A stretch of DNA of 18,051 nt from JBGTCD01 sp041749015 (GTDB taxonomy: Bacteria > Bacteroidota > Bacteroidia > Cytophagales > Cyclobacteriaceae). Position numbers and translations under genes: made by a program. Positions within the stretch are counted from its first letter, which is position 1. Each line of letters begins with the position of its first letter. Of the stretch, positions 13,655-18,051 are shown in pieces. The notes beneath the pieces were generated by a model. That model was not told where the DNA came from. It saw nothing but the letters and a program-made list of their open reading frames with translations, and made no database searches. The DNA lies in the NCBI GenBank assembly GCA_041749015.1, contig JBGTCD010000118.1:1-18051 (forward strand), in the 5' to 3' direction.

Positions 13655-14698
13655 ATGAAGGTTAAGAAAAACATCCGTATACTAAAACCGGAAGAACTAA
13701 AGGAATTTTTAGTCAATCATGGTGAGAAGCCCTTTCGATCTGATCAAATCCAGGAATGGTTATGGCAAAAATCGACGGTGGATTTCGATCAGATGACGAA
13801 TATTTCCCTTTCCACACGGGAACTGCTCAAAGAAAATTTTCTCATCCCCCAAGCCAAGGTAGACCTGATGCAGCAAAGTACAGATGGCACCATTAAAAAT
13901 GCCATCAAGCTTCATGATGGCTTAACGGTAGAATCTGTATTGATACCCACTTCTAAAAGAATTACTGCATGTGTCTCGTCTCAGGTGGGTTGCAGCCTGG
14001 ACTGCCATTTTTGTGCTACAGGTACCCTTAAAAGGATGCGCAATCTCAACCCTGAAGAAATTTATGATCAGGTAGTGGCGATCCGGGACCAGGCGGAGAG
14101 GCACTTTAACAGGCCTCTGACAAATATTGTATTTATGGGAATGGGTGAGCCACTGCTCAATTATCAGAATGTCATCGAAGCCATTGGTAAAATAACCTCC
14201 CCCAAAGGACTGGGCATGTCGCCTAAGCGAATCACCGTTTCTACGGTAGGCATTGCTAAGATGATCATAAAATTGGCAGATGATGGGGTTCGATTTAATC
14301 TGGCGCTGTCATTACACTCGGCCATCAATGAGACCCGCTCGGCCTTCATGCCCATTAATGACACCAATCCCATAGAAGATCTGACCCAAGCCCTCGATCA
14401 TTGGTATAAGACCACCCGGCGGAAGGTAACATTCGAATATGTGGTATGGAAGGGCATCAATGATGACCGGGCTCATGCCGAAGCATTGGCAAAGCTTTGC
14501 CGCAGAATCCCATCCAAAGTGAATCTGATCCAATACAATGACATCAATAATCCCAGATTTGTTCAGGCCGATCCTGAGGCAGTCGCCATGTATGTATCCG
14601 TTTTGGAGGCTTCAGGGGTGGTCGCCAAAGTAAGAGAAAGCAGAGGTCAGGATATTGATGCTGCTTGTGGGCAATTGGCCAACAAATTAACTGTTTAG
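13655..14698 (+). CDS. rlmN: 23S rRNA (adenine(2503)-C2)-methyltransferase RlmN
   Basis: A radical-SAM enzyme that methylates C2 of A2503 in 23S rRNA and of A37 in certain tRNAs, improving translational fidelity. The [4Fe-4S] ligands are Cys113, Cys117 and Cys120 in CSLDCHFC. The two catalytic cysteines are also present: Cys106 in TACVSSQVG, seven residues before the cluster as in the E. coli enzyme, and the methyl-carrying Cys338 in ESRGQDIDAACGQL. The acid in VESVLIP (Glu93), the SAM-binding MGMGEPLLNY (161-170) and the segment LALSLHSAIN (216-225) fit the family. The 347-residue length is normal. RlmN rather than Cfr is favoured because this is a housekeeping-style chromosomal location and a standard RlmN sequence. 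Its 3' end is 8 bp from the converging lipoprotein gene. Confidence 0.96.
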   Translation: MKVKKNIRILKPEELKEFLVNHGEKPFRSDQIQEWLWQKSTVDFDQMTNISLSTRELLKENFLIPQAKVDLMQQSTDGTIKNAIKLHDGLTVESVLIPTSKRITACVSSQVGCSLDCHFCATGTLKRMRNLNPEEIYDQVVAIRDQAERHFNRPLTNIVFMGMGEPLLNYQNVIEAIGKITSPKGLGMSPKRITVSTVGIAKMIIKLADDGVRFNLALSLHSAINETRSAFMPINDTNPIEDLTQALDHWYKTTRRKVTFEYVVWKGINDDRAHAEALAKLCRRIPSKVNLIQYNDINNPRFVQADPEAVAMYVSVLEASGVVAKVRESRGQDIDAACGQLANKLTV

Positions 14699-14706
14699 AA
14701 ATAACA

Positions 14707-15126
14707 TTAGTTGCTTTTTTCTATCTTAAGGTGGATAGTTGACTGCCCATCTTCTACGAGAAATAGGGCAATCTTGTATCCTTCCCAATCCAGAACGGTC
14801 TCCTCACTATTAACACTATGATACAGGGTAACGCTTTCTGATTTATTGCCGGTTTCAAGTAGCAGAAAATACACCCCAGTTGTGGCTTCGAATGGTTCAT
14901 CCGGGCCCGTAGAGCTATGTTCATGGCTATAGTTCAGGTAAGAAATGCTCAAGCCCTGGACCGTCTTTTCTTGCTCTACACTTAATATAATGGATTCGGC
15001 CATAATGGATTGTTGTGACTTGCACGCTGCCAATGCAAAAATAACTGCTAAAACAAACGAAGTTGATCTCTTCAAAAGTGAAGAGGGCCTGGGTACTTTA
15101 CAAGTAAAATTTTTATGACCTCCCAT
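14707..15126 (-). CDS. Small predicted lipoprotein, unknown function
   Basis: I do not recognise a family. The 139-residue reading has a hydrophobic segment KRSTSFVLAVIFALAACKS with a lipobox (LAAC, Cys35), so it should be exported and lipid-anchored. The mature part of about 105 residues is rich in beta-strand patterns (SIILSVEQEKTVQGLSISYLNY; VYFLLLETGNKSESVTLYH; YKIALFLVEDGQSTIHLKIEK, each quoted in part) and has the look of a small beta-sandwich. The start may be the ATG at 15126 or a TTG at 15075, which would give an ideal 17-residue lipoprotein signal, MKRSTSFVLAVIFALAA. It starts only 38 bp after the CRTAC1-like gene on the same strand, so it is plausibly the third gene of that transcription unit. 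It converges on rlmN with an 8-bp gap. Confidence 0.65.
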   Translation of the reverse strand: MGGHKNFTCKVPRPSSLLKRSTSFVLAVIFALAACKSQQSIMAESIILSVEQEKTVQGLSISYLNYSHEHSSTGPDEPFEATTGVYFLLLETGNKSESVTLYHSVNSEETVLDWEGYKIALFLVEDGQSTIHLKIEKSN

Positions 15127-15164
15127 TCCTTATAATTCACCATAATTAATGATGATTCAAAAAC

Positions 15165-17132
15165 CTATTTAAAAATAAGTTTCCCATTTTGAATTACTTG
15201 ATTCCCATCCAAAATATGATAGATGTAAATCCCTGGGCTTATACCCGAACGATCTAGAATTTTAGGGGTTTTTGAAATATCCATTTCCCGTATACTTCGA
15301 CCTGAAAAGTCAGTAATTAATAGAAACAATTCTTTTCGTTTTAAATGATCGGGGATTTCAAAATGGAGGGTGGACCCTACAGGATTAGGAAATAGAGAGA
15401 TTAAATTTTTACTGAAATAATCCACTCCTAATATTTCATCGTATCTGCATCCATGTGATATTGTAGCACTCGGATCGAAGTTAATAGCTTCGGTATCCAT
15501 GCATCCAAGCTTCTCATAAATACCAGACCCCTCAACTATTAAAATGGTTTGTTTTGCATTGATGTCCTCGAATTTTTGAGTAGCTCCGCCTGGCCATCGT
15601 ACAATAATTGAATCAACAGTATTATGTGCACCCAAGCCAATAAGGGCTATGCTGCTAGACTGGGATCCATGGCTGGAACCACCATCAATTTCTCTCAGCC
15701 ATTGATCATTTCCAGCAAAGGCGATTACCTTAGCCCCAAATGCATCTCTATTATTTGTTGTCCCCTGCAGTTTCACCTTGATCCAATTATTAGAATTGTC
15801 AAGATCATTTCTATAGAAAGAAACATTTATTTCAGTGGCACTGACAATGTTGATATTATTGATAAGCAAATCAGGATCACCATCATTATCAAAATCTGCT
15901 ACTGCCAGGCCACGACCTATTTTCTCATCTGCAATTCCTGAGAATTCCGAGACATCCTGGAAGCTACCATCACCGTTATTTTTGTAGAGTTTATTTGGAT
16001 CCAATTTAATAGTTTCAATAAATTTTGCCGCAGGGACATATCCATTACTGACCACAAGGTCTTCCCACCCATCAAGATCAAAGTCCATAAATGCCGTACC
16101 CCAACCAGTCACCAATAAGTTTCCTATTTTTTCATTTTCCACATTGGCTTGTTCAGCAATGTCAGAAAATGTACCATCACCGTTATTTTTTAGCAAAACA
16201 TTTTTACCCAGGTTGGTAATATAATAATCGAAAAACCCATCATGATTAAAATCACCTACCGCTATCCCCATACCATAAATGGCCACATCCATACCTGTCG
16301 AAGAGCTTAAATCGGCAAACTGAGGAGTGGAAGTATTCCTAAAAGCTATATTTGGTTGTACCCACTCACCAAAATCATTTGCAACGTAAATATCTGGAAC
16401 ATCATCCTGATCAAAATCTGTAAATGTTACGGCAAGAGCACATCCGTTATCATTGGTCCCGGAAATTACGCTTACGTCAGTAAAGGTGTTGTCTCCATTA
16501 TTTAAATAAAGCTTATTGGGATAGCATTCATGCGAAAATCCCACCACACCATTTTGCTCATTGTAAATAAGGCTGTTGTTCTTGATATAATTAATTATAT
16601 ACAAATCAAGATAACCATCAAGGTTGAAATCCCCGAAGGCTGCACCCATGCTCCAAGATTGCCCGGTTATACCTGCAGACTGGGATATCTCAGAAAAGGT
16701 GCCATCACCATTATTTAAAAAAAGATAGTTTGGTTTGTTACCTTGAACAGTAACAAATATATCCCTGAAGCCATTATTGTTGATATCACCTGTTACAACA
16801 CCTGTTGTTTTTGCGGGAATTACATTATTAATACCGGAGATTTCAGAAACGTCAGTAAAAGTGCCATTGCCGTTGTTTTTGAATAACTTATCACGACGGG
16901 TGCCCCCGGTAAGATAGATATCCTCAAAACCATCATTGTCAAAATCAAAAAATGCTACACCGCCACCCATATAATCCGGTGATACATTGTGATGAACTAC
17001 TCCAGATAACGAACCTACATCGGTGAAATATGACTGACTAAACCCAGTCGTGTGCAAAACCAAAAAAACAATCCATAAAAATGCCCGAATAAAAAGGCTC
17101 CTACATTTAAAAAATGTGCTAGTAGCTTTCAT
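15165..17132 (-). CDS. Secreted FG-GAP/VCBS propeller protein with UnbV/ASPIC domain and T9SS tail (CRTAC1-like)
   Basis: A 655-residue protein with a signal peptide (residues 1 to about 33, cleavage near FSQ-SY). Seven FG-GAP-type Ca2+-binding motifs of the form DxDxDG..D occur at residues 63, 116, 168, 239, 294, 350 and 413 (for example DFDNDGFED). They alternate with NKLYKNNGDGTFxDVSxxSGI segments, as expected for a seven-bladed beta-propeller. The UnbV/ASPIC domain spans about 461-534 (NNRDAFGAKV ... SIIVRWPGGATQ). Then come a short Cys module, GCMDTEAINFDPSA to GCRYD (543-565), and a type A T9SS sorting domain (577-655: LFPNP ... TDFSGR ... GIYIYHI). It should be exported through the outer membrane and attached at the surface or released. 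The start ATG overlaps the stop codon of the haloperoxidase-like gene by 4 bp, so the two are translationally coupled. The partner and ligand are unknown. Confidence 0.9.
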   Translation of the reverse strand: MKATSTFFKCRSLFIRAFLWIVFLVLHTTGFSQSYFTDVGSLSGVVHHNVSPDYMGGGVAFFDFDNDGFEDIYLTGGTRRDKLFKNNGNGTFTDVSEISGINNVIPAKTTGVVTGDINNNGFRDIFVTVQGNKPNYLFLNNGDGTFSEISQSAGITGQSWSMGAAFGDFNLDGYLDLYIINYIKNNSLIYNEQNGVVGFSHECYPNKLYLNNGDNTFTDVSVISGTNDNGCALAVTFTDFDQDDVPDIYVANDFGEWVQPNIAFRNTSTPQFADLSSSTGMDVAIYGMGIAVGDFNHDGFFDYYITNLGKNVLLKNNGDGTFSDIAEQANVENEKIGNLLVTGWGTAFMDFDLDGWEDLVVSNGYVPAAKFIETIKLDPNKLYKNNGDGSFQDVSEFSGIADEKIGRGLAVADFDNDGDPDLLINNINIVSATEINVSFYRNDLDNSNNWIKVKLQGTTNNRDAFGAKVIAFAGNDQWLREIDGGSSHGSQSSSIALIGLGAHNTVDSIIVRWPGGATQKFEDINAKQTILIVEGSGIYEKLGCMDTEAINFDPSATISHGCRYDEILGVDYFSKNLISLFPNPVGSTLHFEIPDHLKRKELFLLITDFSGRSIREMDISKTPKILDRSGISPGIYIYHILDGNQVIQNGKLIFK

Positions 17133-18051
17133 TTTCTAATCGGAAGTTGGTTGACACGTTTGCCTATTCGTTTCCCTTGGTCAACCCCTATTTCAATTGC
17201 CGGCCTAAAGTGTATCCCGCCGTACAATCTGGAAATCGCTGCTTCTTCTGCGAAATCATAAAAGGAGTCGTAAGAACGTGCTGTAAGCCCAAGCGTCAGA
17301 TATTCATGTGTATAATCAGTAAAGGCATAATTCTGCCCAAAAATTCCGGTCAAAACTTCAGATGCCGCACCTGTTTGCACAGAATGACCAGAGGTATGTT
17401 CTGGAAATGGTGGCGTTACCAAATATGGAGACCATACAGGATCAATAACATCTTGAATGTAATGATCAGGACGAAGGAGATTGTGAGAAAATTTTTCTTT
17501 CCAACAAAAAATGAAAGCATCTGAAACTGCAATACCTAATTTCATATAAGCCTCAGCCGAAAAGGCAAGATCCTTGTCTTCCATTTTCAGAATGTCTTTT
17601 AGAATACAAAGAGAATGCCCTGGTGGGGTAAAAGTAATGGCGGGGTCATCAGTCCAATAGGTTGCAATGGTTTTCTGGTTATTAGTTAAATTATTTACAG
17701 TCTGATAAACCTCAAAGGCCTCTTGGTAAAATTGAGATTCAGGTTCTACGGAAAAAGGTGTAGGAGCATCAAGCTCCTCTTCATCCATTGCACCAGGAAT
17801 AAGGCTCCTGTTTTCTCCCCAATAGGGCTGCAATGCGTTTAATGAAAAATCCGGCTTCCAAAGTCCGGGGCCCTCCGGGGGAACATAAGATGCCGGGAAA
17901 TTCCGGGTAAAAGCAGCATGCCCACCATCAGTTTTCGACCACTCAAAAATCAAGTTGGCAATCTCTTTCCCATAGTCCAGGGACTCCTGAACTAAGATAG
18001 GATCTTCCAAATTTCCATATTTGTGAACGAAATAATTTTCTGAGGTATCTA
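17129..18051 (-). CDS. Vanadium-dependent haloperoxidase / PAP2-superfamily protein, 5' end outside window
   Basis: The frame is open to the window edge, so the N-terminus is missing; 307 residues are visible, and the first TTG at 18010 is internal. Counting from that codon, all six residues of the vanadate/phosphate pocket can be placed with family spacing: Lys173 and Arg180 in KFSHNLLRP, Ser207-Gly208-His209 in PEHTSGHS, and Arg261 and His267 in SRLYGGIHF. This is the PAP2/haloperoxidase signature. The all-helical C-terminal part and the GGIHFRPAIEIG ending match bacterial 'vanadium-dependent haloperoxidase' proteins. Members may oxidise halides or may be acid phosphatases, and sequence alone does not decide which. 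There is no T9SS tail. The stop codon overlaps the start of the FG-GAP/UnbV gene by 4 bp. The family is confident, the activity is not. Confidence 0.87.
   Translation of the reverse strand, partial: DTSENYFVHKYGNLEDPILVQESLDYGKEIANLIFEWSKTDGGHAAFTRNFPASYVPPEGPGLWKPDFSLNALQPYWGENRSLIPGAMDEEELDAPTPFSVEPESQFYQEAFEVYQTVNNLTNNQKTIATYWTDDPAITFTPPGHSLCILKDILKMEDKDLAFSAEAYMKLGIAVSDAFIFCWKEKFSHNLLRPDHYIQDVIDPVWSPYLVTPPFPEHTSGHSVQTGAASEVLTGIFGQNYAFTDYTHEYLTLGLTARSYDSFYDFAEEAAISRLYGGIHFRPAIEIGVDQGKRIGKRVNQLPIRK

Noticed and set aside
14699..14760. Bidirectional terminator between rlmN and the lipoprotein gene
   Set aside because: The gap is 8 bp and no GC-rich stem with T-run is present on either side.
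15624..15941. Open frame of 105 codons on the + strand inside the propeller gene
   Set aside because: Antisense to conserved FG-GAP and UnbV coding sequence; no supporting features.
15910..16960. Recurring DNA motif ccatcaccgttattttt, first taken for a dispersed nucleotide repeat
   Set aside because: It encodes the repeated NNGDGTF segment of the propeller blades; the periodicity is at protein level and the copies vary at synonymous positions.
1..18051. CRISPR arrays, tRNA or rRNA genes, integrases or transposases
   Set aside because: No regularly spaced repeats, cloverleaf-like segments, rRNA sequence or recombinase motifs were seen on either strand.

Overview
The window looks like a Bacteroidota chromosome, most probably Cytophagales or a relative. 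The evidence is a type IX secretion (T9SS) sorting domain on one exported protein, a TlpA-like thioredoxin of the long two-part kind, mostly weak or absent Shine-Dalgarno sequences, and a promoter of the TTTG / TAnnTTTG type that this phylum uses. The placement rests on family knowledge; no search was run.

Layout. Positions 1-761 (+): C-terminal part of a thioredoxin-fold protein cut by the window edge. Positions 819-1297 (-): a small RelE/ParE-type toxin-antitoxin pair, bracketed by an 18-bp direct repeat. Positions 1476-12727 (-): a ten-gene branched-chain amino acid operon transcribed right to left, ilvE-ilvD-ilvB-ilvN-ilvC-ilvA-leuC-leuD-leuB-leuA, with gaps of 3-29 bp or short overlaps and a terminator after leuA. 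It encodes the common isoleucine/valine pathway, the threonine deaminase that feeds isoleucine, and the complete leucine branch.

Positions 12728-13168 hold no long gene but contain the control region of that operon: a Bacteroidota-type promoter, a 20-residue leader peptide with a run of Ile, Leu and Val codons, and a strong intrinsic terminator about 35 bp before ilvE. A segment inside the leader-peptide gene is complementary to the 5' arm of the terminator. This is the architecture of a transcription attenuator in which a ribosome stalled for lack of branched-chain aminoacyl-tRNA prevents termination. Two enzymes that are usually feedback-inhibited look deregulated: IlvN is short with changed valine-site positions, and LeuA lacks its leucine-binding domain. 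Attenuation may therefore be the main control.

Positions 13169-14698 (+): a small NTF2/SnoaL-like protein whose signal peptide appears frameshifted, then rlmN (23S rRNA A2503 / tRNA methyltransferase).

Positions 14707-18051 (-): a probable three-gene transcription unit. A vanadium-haloperoxidase/PAP2-family enzyme (5' end outside the window) overlaps by 4 bp a secreted seven-repeat FG-GAP/UnbV (CRTAC1-like) protein with a T9SS tail, and a small lipoprotein follows. This linked pair is the least understood part of the window.
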